Assembly (NCBI RefSeq): GCF_900660755.1
Contig: NZ_LR215050.1
Location: 62,001-126,000, forward strand
DNA length: 64,000 nucleotides
Source of the DNA: Acholeplasma hippikon
GTDB lineage: Bacteria > Bacillota_I > Bacilli_A > Acholeplasmatales > Acholeplasmataceae
Direction of reading: 5' to 3'
A program made the translations under genes and the position numbers. Below, in pieces: positions 41,873 through 51,368 of the stretch. The notes below the pieces were generated by a model. It saw only the letters and a list, made by a program, of their open reading frames with translations, was not told where the DNA came from and ran no database searches. Positions within the stretch are counted from its first letter, which is position 1; every line of letters starts with the position of its first letter.

Positions 41873-42697
41873 ATGAATATATTAATGACCCTAAATCAAA
41901 AATATTTAAAGTATATGCATATTATGCTTTTATCATTATGCAATGAACATCAAGATGAAAAATTGCACATTCATTTAGTAAGTTCAGATATATTAGCAAG
42001 TGATTTAGATAAAATTAAAAAAACATTAAATCAAAATATTGAATTTACAATTTATAAATATCAAAACGAAAACTTACTTCAAGCAAAGACAACTTATCGT
42101 TATCCAGTAGATATTTATAATCGTTTATATGCAATTGAATATTTGCCCTTAAATTTAGAACGTATCTTATATTTAGACCCAGATATTATTATCTTAAAGA
42201 ACTTAAAAGATTTATATGAAATGGATTTTGAAGATAACTATTATATTGGCGCAACGAATGTTAAAAAAATCTTAACAAAGATTAATCAAATTAGAAATAA
42301 AGCAGATCGTTCATCGTATTATTTAAACACAGGGGTTTTACTGATTAATTTAAAGAAGTTAAGAACGTGTCAAGACTTAAACGAACTAACAGAATATATT
42401 ATTAAAAATACCCCGAGATTAATTTTACCCGACCAAGATGTCTTACAAGGATTATATGGTGATAAAGTAAAACTCATTAGTCATTTAACATATAACTTAA
42501 GTGATAGAGCAATTACTAAACATAATTTAAGTATGACTAAAGAGTTTTTAATTGATGAAACATGGGTTGATAACCATGCCTATATTCTTCATTTTTATGG
42601 AAAAAATAAACCATGGAAAGATAATTATAAAGGAATTTTAAAACCATATTATCAAAAATATGATTATATCTATCATATGAAAACAAGTGAGAAGTAG
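41873..42697 (+). CDS. Glycosyltransferase family 8 protein
   Basis: 274 aa. GT8 signatures: N-terminal MNILMTLNQKYLKYMHIMLLSL, metal-binding DxD in ILYLDPDIIIL (about 101-103), YLNTGVLLINLKKL, PDQDVLQGLYG and HFYGKNKPW, the last providing the metal His. It transfers sugar from a UDP or similar nucleotide, probably to a lipid or lipoglycan acceptor. Monocistronic, with a TATAAT at 41829-41834. Confidence 0.92.
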   Translation: MNILMTLNQKYLKYMHIMLLSLCNEHQDEKLHIHLVSSDILASDLDKIKKTLNQNIEFTIYKYQNENLLQAKTTYRYPVDIYNRLYAIEYLPLNLERILYLDPDIIILKNLKDLYEMDFEDNYYIGATNVKKILTKINQIRNKADRSSYYLNTGVLLINLKKLRTCQDLNELTEYIIKNTPRLILPDQDVLQGLYGDKVKLISHLTYNLSDRAITKHNLSMTKEFLIDETWVDNHAYILHFYGKNKPWKDNYKGILKPYYQKYDYIYHMKTSEK

Positions 42698-42720
42698 ATG
42701 CGAAAAATCGCATCTTTTTT
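42697..42720 (+). terminator. Rho-independent terminator
   Basis: GATGCGA-AAAA-TCGCATC followed by six T residues, starting at the stop codon of the GT8 gene. Confidence 0.9.
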
Positions 42721-42915
42721 ATTTATTGTGTAAAAAATAAGTAGAACAACATGTAAGCATTTTTATAAATTGATAAATAAAATATAAAGGAAATTCGTTA
42801 TCTAAGCCATTCTCATTTGACCATGTATTTTAGGTTTCATTTTCAATAAATTTCATATTGCTTTCATTAGAAATTGGGGTATATAATATAGGAACCAAAA
42901 AAGGGAGGGCTATGC

Positions 42916-44190
42916 ATGATTGATTTAAAACCATACCAAGTAAATAGAAACATACTCTGTATTGATCTTAAGTCTTTTTATGCATCTGTAGAATGTGTCT
43001 TAAGAGGTTTAGATCCATTTACAACACCTTTAGTAGTTGCTGATAAAAGTAGGGGCGGAGGTTCAATTGTTTTAGCAGTTACACCTTATTTAAAGTCAAA
43101 AGGTGTACCAAGTCGATTAAGAATATTTGAAATACCTAAAGGATTAGACCCGATTTATGCAAAACCTCGTATGCAAGCTTATTTAGAATATGCAAGTAAA
43201 GTCATTGAAGTTTATATGGAGTTTATCAGTGAAGATGATTTATATGTTTACTCAATTGATGAAGCATTTTTAGATGTAACGCATTACTTAGCTTATTATC
43301 AAATAACAGATATCGAATTAGGTAAACGTATCTTAGCACGTATCAAAGAAAAGTTAGGTTTGACTGCAACTTGTGGGGTTGGACCTAATATGTTACTTGC
43401 TAAACTATCTATGGATATTGAAGCTAAAAAATCAAAAGATTTTATCGCAAAATGGGATTATGAAGACGTTAAAGAAAAGTTGTGGTGTGTTCAACCTTTA
43501 TCAGAAATGTGGGGGATTGGACACCGTATGGAAAAAAGATTAAATGATATTGGTTTATATAAAATTGGTGATATTGCAAATTACGATGTCTCGGTTTTAA
43601 AAAGAAAGTTTGGAATTTTAGGAGAAGAGTTATATTATCATACACACGGCATTGATTTAAGTATGATTAAGGATAAACAAATGCTTAGACGTGAGTCAAA
43701 ATCATTTGGCATATCTCAAGTTTTATTTAAAGATTATGATGCAGAAGGTGCACTTATTTTAATTCAAGAAATGGTTGATGATGTTACACGCCGTTTAAGA
43801 ATATCAAGAAAAAAATGTAAGACAGTTCACCTAGGAATTGGGTATACAAAAGCTTATGGTGGTGGGTTTAGTCGTCAACTCACATTAGAACAGGCAAGTT
43901 CAAATGAATCAGTGATTTATGATGCTTGTTTAACCTTATTTGATTTATATCATGAGGATTTACCAATTCGAACAATTAGTGTGAGTTTAACAAATCTAAC
44001 AACGATAAATACTTATCAGTACTCTATCTTTGAAGATGCAAATGCCTTAGCTAAAGAAGAACAACTTCAATATACAATGGATAAACTTAAAATGAAGTTT
44101 GGGAAAAACTCAGTTTTACGAGCAACATCTTTAGAAAAAGATTCAACAGTTAAAGATAGAAACAAACAAATTGGAGGCCACCATGTATAA
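42916..44190 (+). CDS. uvrX: Y-family DNA polymerase, UvrX/UmuC type
   Basis: 424 aa. Catalytic motifs: CIDLKSFYASVECVLRG (metal Asp and steric-gate region, about 16) and VYSIDEAFLD (Asp-Glu, about 117). GVGPNMLLAKLSMD, the helix-hairpin-helix region MWGIGHRMEKRLNDIGL and a little-finger domain follow. The YolD partner that overlaps its end is diagnostic for the UvrX branch. It carries out error-prone bypass of damaged DNA. A TATAAT at about 42885 serves as -10; no LexA-type palindrome was found in the 200 bp upstream. No C-terminal clamp-binding motif was verified. Confidence 0.92.
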   Translation: MIDLKPYQVNRNILCIDLKSFYASVECVLRGLDPFTTPLVVADKSRGGGSIVLAVTPYLKSKGVPSRLRIFEIPKGLDPIYAKPRMQAYLEYASKVIEVYMEFISEDDLYVYSIDEAFLDVTHYLAYYQITDIELGKRILARIKEKLGLTATCGVGPNMLLAKLSMDIEAKKSKDFIAKWDYEDVKEKLWCVQPLSEMWGIGHRMEKRLNDIGLYKIGDIANYDVSVLKRKFGILGEELYYHTHGIDLSMIKDKQMLRRESKSFGISQVLFKDYDAEGALILIQEMVDDVTRRLRISRKKCKTVHLGIGYTKAYGGGFSRQLTLEQASSNESVIYDACLTLFDLYHEDLPIRTISVSLTNLTTINTYQYSIFEDANALAKEEQLQYTMDKLKMKFGKNSVLRATSLEKDSTVKDRNKQIGGHHV

Positions 44191-44503
44191 AGATAGAGGG
44201 ATTATTAAATGGGCACCCTTTGATGCACTTGTTGGATTTCATGAACTCATTCAAGGAATTATTGATAGGAAAAATAGAATTGATCATCCAATTTTATTGG
44301 AAGATAAGTTAAGAGAATTAAATGAAATCTTTTTAAATGTTTTAAAAAATAACTTAATGGCAAATTACACTTACTATGAAAATGGATATATTAAAGAAAC
44401 ATTTGGTTATATTTTAAGGTTTGATGAAATAAAAAAAGAAGTGAAATTAGATACGCTAGTTAAATTAAAATTAGATGATATTTTAGATATTAAAATAATT
44501 TGA
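44183..44503 (+). CDS. yolD: YolD-like family protein
   Basis: 106 aa from ATG 44183, which overlaps the polymerase stop and is preceded by GGAGG. KDRGIIKWAPFDALVGFHELI is the family's N-terminal signature (RGxxKWxPF). YolD proteins accompany UvrX-type polymerases in Firmicutes and are thought to act as UmuD-like partners. Short, all-beta/alpha and soluble. Confidence 0.9.
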   Translation: MYKDRGIIKWAPFDALVGFHELIQGIIDRKNRIDHPILLEDKLRELNEIFLNVLKNNLMANYTYYENGYIKETFGYILRFDEIKKEVKLDTLVKLKLDDILDIKII

Positions 44504-44513
44504 GATTATAAAG

Positions 44514-44543
44514 AAGAACTATAAAAAAAATAGTTCTTTTTTA
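44514..44543 (+). terminator. Rho-independent terminator
   Basis: AGAACTA and TAGTTCT enclose an A-rich loop and are followed by TTTTTATTT. Confidence 0.82.
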
Positions 44544-44615
44544 TTTATAATAATCACAAAATATAAAAAGTAATCTATGTTACAATGATACTGTATAAGC
44601 ATCCAGGGGGGGATA

Positions 44616-45431
44616 ATGATGGAAACTTTATTTTTAATTATTTTTCTAGCATTGGCAGTTATTTTACTTTTTAGATACGGCTCTTTTTTAATAACGAGAA
44701 AATACTTTGATAATGATATATCAAATGGTAAAATTGTTGCCGGATTAATTGCGATATTAATAATCATTATTGGTGGAACATATATTCTTTTATCCAATTT
44801 AGCATCATTTGATGTTGTTGGTAGTGAATACTATATTTTTTATTACTTAATGATGGGGATTGCCTATATTTATATTCATATTGTCGTCTTATATAATTTC
44901 TTAGGACTATCAATGATTGATGATGTTTTTAATAATAGCAATAGAGCAGCATTCTTAACCATTGGATCATCCTTACTTGGCTTATCTGTCATGTTTGCAG
45001 CAGCAAACATTGGTGATGGACCAGGATTTTGGACAGTCATTTTTGCTGACTTTTTAGGATTAGTTGCATATGTTGTAATCATGTATATTTATGACCGATT
45101 CACAAGAACTTTAGAACATATTCAAAGTGATCATAATATGCAAAAAGGAATTCGCTACAGTGTATTTGTTTTATGTTTATCAAGTATTTTAGCATATGGT
45201 GTCCAAGGCGATTGGACAAGTTTTAGTTATACAGTTGTCGAATTCTTTCATGCGTGGCCAGCACTAATTTTATTAATTTTAGGTTTAGTTTTAGAAAATG
45301 TCTTTAGACTCAATGATGAAAAAGGAACAACTTTCTTTATATCCGCTATCTATATTGGATTTACAGTTTTAGCATATATTTATCTAGTAAACGCGATTGA
45401 CTTTGTAAGTTTAATCTTAGGTGGATATTAA
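44616..45431 (+). CDS. DUF350 membrane protein (two DUF350 units)
   Basis: 271 aa with about eight transmembrane helices, built as two repeated DUF350-like halves. The glycine-bearing helices ANIGDGPGFWTVIFADFLG and LTIGSSLLGLSVMFAA fit the family. DUF350 proteins are repeatedly found with glutathionylspermidine-synthase-like ATP-grasp ligases, as here: the ligase ATG overlaps this stop by one base (TAATG). A substrate channel or membrane anchor for the ligase is inferred. Confidence 0.82.
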   Translation: MMETLFLIIFLALAVILLFRYGSFLITRKYFDNDISNGKIVAGLIAILIIIIGGTYILLSNLASFDVVGSEYYIFYYLMMGIAYIYIHIVVLYNFLGLSMIDDVFNNSNRAAFLTIGSSLLGLSVMFAAANIGDGPGFWTVIFADFLGLVAYVVIMYIYDRFTRTLEHIQSDHNMQKGIRYSVFVLCLSSILAYGVQGDWTSFSYTVVEFFHAWPALILLILGLVLENVFRLNDEKGTTFFISAIYIGFTVLAYIYLVNAIDFVSLILGGY

Positions 45432-46639
45432 TGGAGGGCATGAAGTTAGTTAAGATTGATAAATCAATCTATGAAGATTACAAAATTGATGTTATTTTTG
45501 ATGCTTATAAATGGGACCCACAAGTGGGGGATGTTAATACGGTTTCAGAGTATGTGTTATTAATTACTGAAGAAAAAGCAGCATCATTAAAACGTGATGC
45601 TGAAAACTTAACCAAAGAAACGCATATGATTCAAGAAGCAATGCTTAAAAATTTGAATTTTTCAAAAGAAGTTGGTTTATCTAAAAAGATGAAAAAGTAC
45701 TTTATGAAACAAACAAAGTACAATCGAGATAAAAATGTAAGTTTAATGCGTTATGATTTTCACCCAACAACTAAGGGTTTTAGAATTTCTGAGGTAAATA
45801 GTGATGTTCCAGGAGGATTAGCTGAGGCAACGATTCTTGGTCATATCGCAAAAAAATACTTAGGATATGGGGAAGTAAAATACGATATTGCAGAGATTTT
45901 ATATGATTCTTTTATAAAGATTAATCCAGAGTTAAAAGCTGTATCATTTGTACATGCAACATCCTATTCAGATGATCGACAAGTGATGCAATATATTGGA
46001 GATTACTTCGAATCTAAAGGTATTAAGTCATTTTATAATGACCCAACTGCATTAACTTTTAAAGATGAAACACCTTTTTTAGGTAAAGAAAGAATTGATG
46101 GAATCTTTAGATTCTATCCCTTAGAATGGTATGAAAACTTACCAAGAAAATATAAATGGCACCATTATTTTCATACCAATGCAATTTCATGTAACCACCC
46201 AGTGAATTTATTAAGTCAGTCTAAACGTATTCCTGTGATTTGGAATAAATTAGATATTGACTTAACAACATGGAAAAGCCTACTACCACATACAGTTGAT
46301 CCTAAAGTTTTCTTTAAAGATGAAAGCTTAAGAAAAACGCATATCTTAAAACCTAATTTAGGTCGTGTAGGCGAAGGGGTTATGATTGATGGGGTTATTT
46401 CTAAAGTAGATAAAGAAGGTATCATGAAAGCTGCTAAGAAGTTCCCATTAAACTGGGTTGCTCAAGAAAAGTTTGAAAGTGTACCACTTGAAGTTGATGG
46501 TAAGTTATATCACTTATGTATTGGCGTATTTACTGTAAAAGATAAGTGTGCTGGTTTTTATGGAAGAATTAGCACGAAACCAAGAATCGATGAACATGCC
46601 GTCGATATTCCAATTTTAGTCGTTAAGGGGGATTTGTAA
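45431..46639 (+). CDS. Glutathionylspermidine synthase-like ATP-grasp ligase
   Basis: 402 aa. The C-terminal preATP-grasp/ATP-grasp core is visible: RYDFHPTTKGFRISEVNSDVPGG (about 108-130) is the conserved FxxxxxG..ExNxDxPGG signature. FYPLEWYENLP, IWNKLDI, HILKPNLGRVGEGVMI (about 300) and NWVAQEKFE (ATP-binding) follow. The amidase domain of bifunctional E. coli Gsp is absent. It joins an amine to a carboxylate of a peptide-like substrate using ATP. An AGGTGG ribosome site supports ATG 45431. Confidence 0.9.
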   Translation: MEGMKLVKIDKSIYEDYKIDVIFDAYKWDPQVGDVNTVSEYVLLITEEKAASLKRDAENLTKETHMIQEAMLKNLNFSKEVGLSKKMKKYFMKQTKYNRDKNVSLMRYDFHPTTKGFRISEVNSDVPGGLAEATILGHIAKKYLGYGEVKYDIAEILYDSFIKINPELKAVSFVHATSYSDDRQVMQYIGDYFESKGIKSFYNDPTALTFKDETPFLGKERIDGIFRFYPLEWYENLPRKYKWHHYFHTNAISCNHPVNLLSQSKRIPVIWNKLDIDLTTWKSLLPHTVDPKVFFKDESLRKTHILKPNLGRVGEGVMIDGVISKVDKEGIMKAAKKFPLNWVAQEKFESVPLEVDGKLYHLCIGVFTVKDKCAGFYGRISTKPRIDEHAVDIPILVVKGDL

Positions 46640-46640
46640 G

Positions 46641-47417
46641 ATGACAGAAAAACAAGCATATAAAATTTGGAGCCCTAGTAAAAATCCATGGACAAGATGG
46701 ACAAAGCCGGTTGCATTCATGAATCTAGGTGATGCATTATATTTTGATCCAGAACTAAAAGAAATTGAATTAGATATTACATACTCAAGCGAATTTATTT
46801 ATATTGTTGATTTGCCTGATAGCGCAGCAATCTCTTATGGACTTGCTTTTGCTAAAAAAGGATATCAACCAGTTTGTCTATTTAATGGTTCAAATATTCA
46901 AAGTAAGGTTGTAACAGTTCCAAATCATAAACTATATCATGCGATTAAAGCGGGAGCAGAAATTTTAAAAGATATAAAGATTTATGAAAAAGCTAATCCA
47001 GTATTTTTACTTGATGACCGTCGTTTAGGTGAAAACGCACCAGTTGCCCCAGGGTATTTTGATAATCGATGGAGCATCTTTAAACAAGATTTTCCAACAG
47101 CAGAATATCTACTCAGTAAAAAGATTACAAGAGTTTATGTTGTTAAGGAAAAACAAAATATTGACTTACAGCATATTCTTTATGATTATCAAAAAAATGG
47201 ATTAAAGATTTATGATGGCTTAACAAAAGAATTATTAAAGATTAAAAAACCAAGTGCAGTTAACTCAATTACTTACCGTACAGGGGTGATATTTGGGTTA
47301 AAGCGTAATGCTGCGGGTGGTTTTGGTGCAATGTTACCCGATGTGTATGATTCAGGTATTTATGTATCAACATCAAGAGGTAGACACCTCTATCGTAGCT
47401 ATTATAGAATCGGTTAA
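46641..47417 (+). CDS. Hypothetical protein, third gene of DUF350/ATP-grasp operon
   Basis: 258 aa soluble protein with no recognised domain. It starts one base after the ligase stop with AAGGGGGA before the ATG, so it is surely co-translated. No signal peptide. Notable stretches are SSEFIYIVDLPDSAAISYGLAFAKKG (about 47), FLLDDRRLGENAPVAPGYFDNRW (about 128) and the glycine/arginine-rich end YVSTSRGRHLYRSYYRIG. The RRLG and Asp pairs could be catalytic or nucleotide-binding, but this is unsupported. Confidence 0.75.
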   Translation: MTEKQAYKIWSPSKNPWTRWTKPVAFMNLGDALYFDPELKEIELDITYSSEFIYIVDLPDSAAISYGLAFAKKGYQPVCLFNGSNIQSKVVTVPNHKLYHAIKAGAEILKDIKIYEKANPVFLLDDRRLGENAPVAPGYFDNRWSIFKQDFPTAEYLLSKKITRVYVVKEKQNIDLQHILYDYQKNGLKIYDGLTKELLKIKKPSAVNSITYRTGVIFGLKRNAAGGFGAMLPDVYDSGIYVSTSRGRHLYRSYYRIG

Positions 47418-47422
47418 TATAG

Positions 47423-47455
47423 AAAGCGAAAACATACTTGTTTTTCGCTTTTTTA
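47423..47455 (+). terminator. Rho-independent terminator
   Basis: AAAGCGAAAA and TTTTTCGCTTT pair across CATACTTG with a trailing T-run. Confidence 0.88.
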
Positions 47456-47533
47456 TTCGATTAATGAAAGATTATTTAACATTATATATGTTAAGATAGA
47501 CTTAAACTACTATACAAAAAAGGGTGTAAGCAC

Positions 47534-49108
47534 ATGTTTAATTATGATATTAATCAAATGTCTATAGATGATAAAATTGGTCAATTATGTATGTTCGGAT
47601 TTGACGGATTAACCGTTAATGATGATATCATTGATTTAATTAAGAAGTACCGTTTAGGTAATATTATTTTATTTGCCAGAAACGTTCAAAGTGCAGAACA
47701 ATTATTCAACTTAAATAAAAACTTACAAAAATTAGCACTATCATCAATTGGAATTCCTTTATTCATTTCAATTGATCAAGAAGGTGGAATGGTTACACGT
47801 ATTTTTAATGGTTCAACATTCTTTCCTGGTGCAATGACAATTTCAGCAACAAATGAAGTAAAAAATGCATATAAACTTGGTCAAATAATGGGTGAAGAAT
47901 TAAATGCGTTAGGGATTAACATGAATTTAGCACCTGTAATGGATGTAAATAATAATCCTAAAAATCCAGTTATTGGTGTTAGAAGTTTTTCTGATAACCC
48001 AGATGTGGTTGCAGCATATAGTACAGCTTTTGCTTTAGGTTTACAAGAGTACAATGTAGTAGCAACCGCTAAACACTTTCCAGGTCATGGTGATACAAAT
48101 ATAGATTCACACTTAGGTTTACCAGTCATCAAACATGATTTAGAAAGATTAAAAGAAGTGGAATTTAAACCATTCATTCACGCAATCAATCATGGGATTA
48201 AAGGTGTGATGAGTTCACATATAAACTTTCCTAATTTAACACAAGATGAACACCCGGCAACATTATCTAAGTCAATCATGACAGATTTACTTCGTGATTC
48301 GTTTGGCTTTAAAGGTTTAATTGTTTCAGATGGTATGGGGATGAAAGGTGTGGTTGATAAATACACAACTGAAGAAGCATGTGTGCGTGCAATTAATGCA
48401 GGCGTTAACTTAGTATGTGTATGTCATTCACATCAGCCAAGAATAGAAACAATAGAACACATTAAACAAGCTGTTTTAGATGGAAGAATCACAATGGAAA
48501 CATTAGATAATCATGTGAAACTTATCTTAGAACATAAAAAAGAATTAATACACTTAGACTTAGAACAATCATATGAATCAATCATTCCAATAGTTGATAA
48601 TAAAAAACATCAACAATTTAGTTATCAAGTCGTTGAAGATGCTTTAACTTTAATTAAGGGAAACCCAATCAAATTAAGTGATAAAGCGCTCTATCTAGGC
48701 ATTTTACCAGCTGTGCTAAATATTGCTGATGATGCATTAGGTAATACAAAATTAATTGGTCCAGTTAAAGAAATTAAAAACTTAGATGTAAATATTGTTG
48801 AACTTAACCCAACAAGTGAAGAAATTCAATCATATGTTCAGTTAGCTAAAAATTATAACCAAGTGATTTTTACAACTTATAATGGAAATAACCATGAGGG
48901 CCAAATCAACTTAATTAATGAATTAGCAAAATTAGATAATGACTTACATGTCATTTCATTAAGAAACCCATATGATTTATACTACACAAAACAAATAAAA
49001 AATTACGTATGTTTATACGAATACACACCGAACTCAATTCAAGTATTAAAGAAATACTTAAAAGGTGAAATAACACCTAAAGGTATTGTTCCCATTAGAT
49101 ACGAGTAA
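47534..49108 (+). CDS. nagZ: Glycoside hydrolase family 3, NagZ-type beta-N-acetylglucosaminidase
   Basis: 524 aa. The GH3 barrel carries DQEGGMVTRIF (about 77), the catalytic acid/base His-bearing KHFPGHGDTNIDSH (about 178) and nucleophile Asp in VSDGMGMKGV (about 265). A second alpha/beta domain (370-524) follows, as in Bacillus NagZ (YbbD). There is no signal peptide, so it acts in the cytoplasm. It removes terminal GlcNAc, classically from GlcNAc-MurNAc. A beta-lactamase-fold hydrolase gene follows 14 bp later, as in the B. subtilis nagZ-amiE pair. Confidence 0.9.
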   Translation: MFNYDINQMSIDDKIGQLCMFGFDGLTVNDDIIDLIKKYRLGNIILFARNVQSAEQLFNLNKNLQKLALSSIGIPLFISIDQEGGMVTRIFNGSTFFPGAMTISATNEVKNAYKLGQIMGEELNALGINMNLAPVMDVNNNPKNPVIGVRSFSDNPDVVAAYSTAFALGLQEYNVVATAKHFPGHGDTNIDSHLGLPVIKHDLERLKEVEFKPFIHAINHGIKGVMSSHINFPNLTQDEHPATLSKSIMTDLLRDSFGFKGLIVSDGMGMKGVVDKYTTEEACVRAINAGVNLVCVCHSHQPRIETIEHIKQAVLDGRITMETLDNHVKLILEHKKELIHLDLEQSYESIIPIVDNKKHQQFSYQVVEDALTLIKGNPIKLSDKALYLGILPAVLNIADDALGNTKLIGPVKEIKNLDVNIVELNPTSEEIQSYVQLAKNYNQVIFTTYNGNNHEGQINLINELAKLDNDLHVISLRNPYDLYYTKQIKNYVCLYEYTPNSIQVLKKYLKGEITPKGIVPIRYE

Positions 49109-49122
49109 AGGATGTTAAAAAA

Positions 49123-50169
49123 ATGATTAATGAAATTAAAAAAATTTTAGAAGTAGGTGCTAACGCACATCATTTTCCAGGTGGATCATTTTGTGTATTA
49201 TATGATGGGAAAATTGAATGTGACACTGTTGGTGTAACTGACTATGTAACAAAACGTCCTGTAACAAAAGATACCATTTATGATATTGCCTCATTAAGTA
49301 AAGTTGTTTCTACAACAACCATGATAATGAAGTTGATTGAAGAAAAAAAACTATCCTTGGATAGTCAGATTAAAGACTATGTTTTAGGATTTAGGCACGA
49401 GGATATCACGGTTTATGATTTAATGATTCATTCATCAGGTTTACCTGCTGATATCCAAAGATCAAATAAATTAAAATCTAAAGAAGAAGTTATTGAAAAA
49501 GCATTAGCAGCAGATATTATTTACCCAAAACATACAAAAGTAGTTTATTCAGATATTGGCTATATTCTTTTAGGGCTAGTGATAGAAAATATCACAAAAA
49601 AGCCAATTAATGAATATGCAGATGAAGTTATCTTTCATCCACTCAACATGAATGAGACAAGTTATCGTCCAAATAAAGAAAAGACTGCACCAACTGAATT
49701 TAGAGAAGATGAAGTTTATCACGGTTTACTGCAAGGTATGGTTCATGATGAAAAGTCATTTGCCTGTGAAGGGTTAAGTGGTCATGCTGGTGTATTTTCA
49801 ACAGCAAGAGACTTAGCACGCTTTATCGAAAGTATTTTAAATGAGAAGTTTGTTATCAATAATGACTTATTAAATGAATTATTTAAAAATAGAATTAATT
49901 ATGTAAGTGAAGATAATATCGAAATGAACCGTGCCTTAGGTTGGCAAAAGCCATATAAGAATGGTTATTTTGGTGAAAATTATGATTTTGAAAATACAAT
50001 TGGGCATACTGGATTTACAGGATGTAACATGATTATTGATAGAAAACACAAATTAGGTTTTATCTTACTAACAAATGCAGTACATCCAAAACGTAATTTA
50101 AACCAAATCTTTAGTTATCGAAAAGAAATTGCTAAAGTATTAAATGATTATATAAATCAATCAAATTAG
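49123..50169 (+). CDS. Beta-lactamase-fold serine hydrolase (AmiE-like)
   Basis: 348 aa, class-C beta-lactamase/PBP4* fold. SxxK nucleophile in DIASLSKVVST (about 60), YSD in VVYSDIGYILLG (Tyr of the YxN motif), GHAG and the C-terminal HTGFTG, which takes the place of KTG. No signal peptide. Adjacent to nagZ, it could be a MurNAc-L-alanine amidase (AmiE/YbbE) of muropeptide salvage, or a general esterase. Confidence 0.85.
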   Translation: MINEIKKILEVGANAHHFPGGSFCVLYDGKIECDTVGVTDYVTKRPVTKDTIYDIASLSKVVSTTTMIMKLIEEKKLSLDSQIKDYVLGFRHEDITVYDLMIHSSGLPADIQRSNKLKSKEEVIEKALAADIIYPKHTKVVYSDIGYILLGLVIENITKKPINEYADEVIFHPLNMNETSYRPNKEKTAPTEFREDEVYHGLLQGMVHDEKSFACEGLSGHAGVFSTARDLARFIESILNEKFVINNDLLNELFKNRINYVSEDNIEMNRALGWQKPYKNGYFGENYDFENTIGHTGFTGCNMIIDRKHKLGFILLTNAVHPKRNLNQIFSYRKEIAKVLNDYINQSN

Positions 50170-50236
50170 GAATACCAATTAGGTATGTTTTTCTTTTTGG
50201 TAAAAATAAAGTAAAATATGGACATAGGAGGGGGAA

Positions 50237-51235
50237 ATGAAAAAAATATTATTAGTTTTAATGTCTATTGGATTATTTATACTGGTTGCATGTCAAAGTA
50301 ACTTCATGCCACCACTTAAAAAATCAGATCAGGTTGAATTAACACTCGCCCAAAAACTTACATTATTGAATGAAATGAATTTAAGCGATGTTAAATCAAA
50401 TGCACTAATGATTTCCGCAAAAGGAGATTTTAAGGCAAGTGCCGAACCACTCCCAAATGTAAGCAATTCATCTAATAAGGTACTTATACAATTTGAATTT
50501 GATGCATCAGCATATATTTCATTAGGAAATGAAGCATCTGAGTCAATTATGTATTTCAACTTAAATAAATTATTAGTAAACAATGAACAAAAAACTTCAT
50601 ACTTGGAATATCAAAATCGAATTGAAGCTACAAAATCATTTCTATTATTAAAAAATGGATATGTATATGCACAGCTCAATGGTTCTTATAAAACAAGCAA
50701 TCAGGGGAATCCTGTTGAAGAGTCTTTTAATAATAAACAAATGCGCTCAAAAGAAGTCGTATTTACACAAAATGAGTATGAAATTTTAAAATCAATGTTT
50801 GACTCATTAGAAGAAAATTTACATTTTGATATTTCTGATAGTTTATTAGAACAAATTAAATACGTTGATAAAATGATTACTGTCTATAAGACAGGTGATA
50901 TACATACCATTCGTTTATTAATTACTAAAGAACAAGTTATAGAATTTATAACAACAACTACTGAAAATTTACCATTGCCACCAGAATTTAAAGATTATTT
51001 AAAGAAATTAACGTTTGAGTTAAGAATTGAGTTAAATCAAAAGAAATTAAGTAAGATTTATTTAGCAAGTGATTTATTACTTGAATATTCGGATAGTGAA
51101 ATGAAGAATGATGTGACTTTAAATGGATTACAATTTATGGTTGACTTTAATCCAGTAGCACCAACAATTCCATCAGATAGCTCATTAGATAAGTTTGAGC
51201 CTAGAGATAACTTTATATCAGGATTAATCAGATGA
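50237..51235 (+). CDS. Hypothetical lipoprotein, 332 aa
   Basis: The signal peptide MKKILLVLMSIGLFILVAC ends in lipobox LVAC (Cys 19). The mature part is polar, with DFKASAEP and many beta-type stretches, and has no recognised domain. GGAGGGGG precedes the ATG. It is anchored to the outer face of the membrane. No operon partner: a weak hairpin lies upstream (50171-50196) and a terminator downstream. Confidence 0.75.
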   Translation: MKKILLVLMSIGLFILVACQSNFMPPLKKSDQVELTLAQKLTLLNEMNLSDVKSNALMISAKGDFKASAEPLPNVSNSSNKVLIQFEFDASAYISLGNEASESIMYFNLNKLLVNNEQKTSYLEYQNRIEATKSFLLLKNGYVYAQLNGSYKTSNQGNPVEESFNNKQMRSKEVVFTQNEYEILKSMFDSLEENLHFDISDSLLEQIKYVDKMITVYKTGDIHTIRLLITKEQVIEFITTTTENLPLPPEFKDYLKKLTFELRIELNQKKLSKIYLASDLLLEYSDSEMKNDVTLNGLQFMVDFNPVAPTIPSDSSLDKFEPRDNFISGLIR

Positions 51236-51272
51236 TAGAAAGAAAATTAAATATGTAAATTGCAACAAAAGA

Positions 51273-51304
51273 AAAAGTTCTCATATTATGAGGACTTTTT
51301 TGTT
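51273..51304 (+). terminator. Rho-independent terminator
   Basis: AGTTCTCAT and ATGAGGACT form a stem with loop ATT, followed by TTTTTTGTT. Confidence 0.82.
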
Positions 51305-51368
51305 AATAAGATTTTTTTTGTTATACGTGATAAAATGAGAGTAAGAAAGATACGGTGGGGAAATAAAG

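Noticed and set aside
42721-42915. LexA-type operator ahead of uvrX
   Set aside because: I looked for CGAAC-N4-GTTCG-like palindromes in this gap and saw none.
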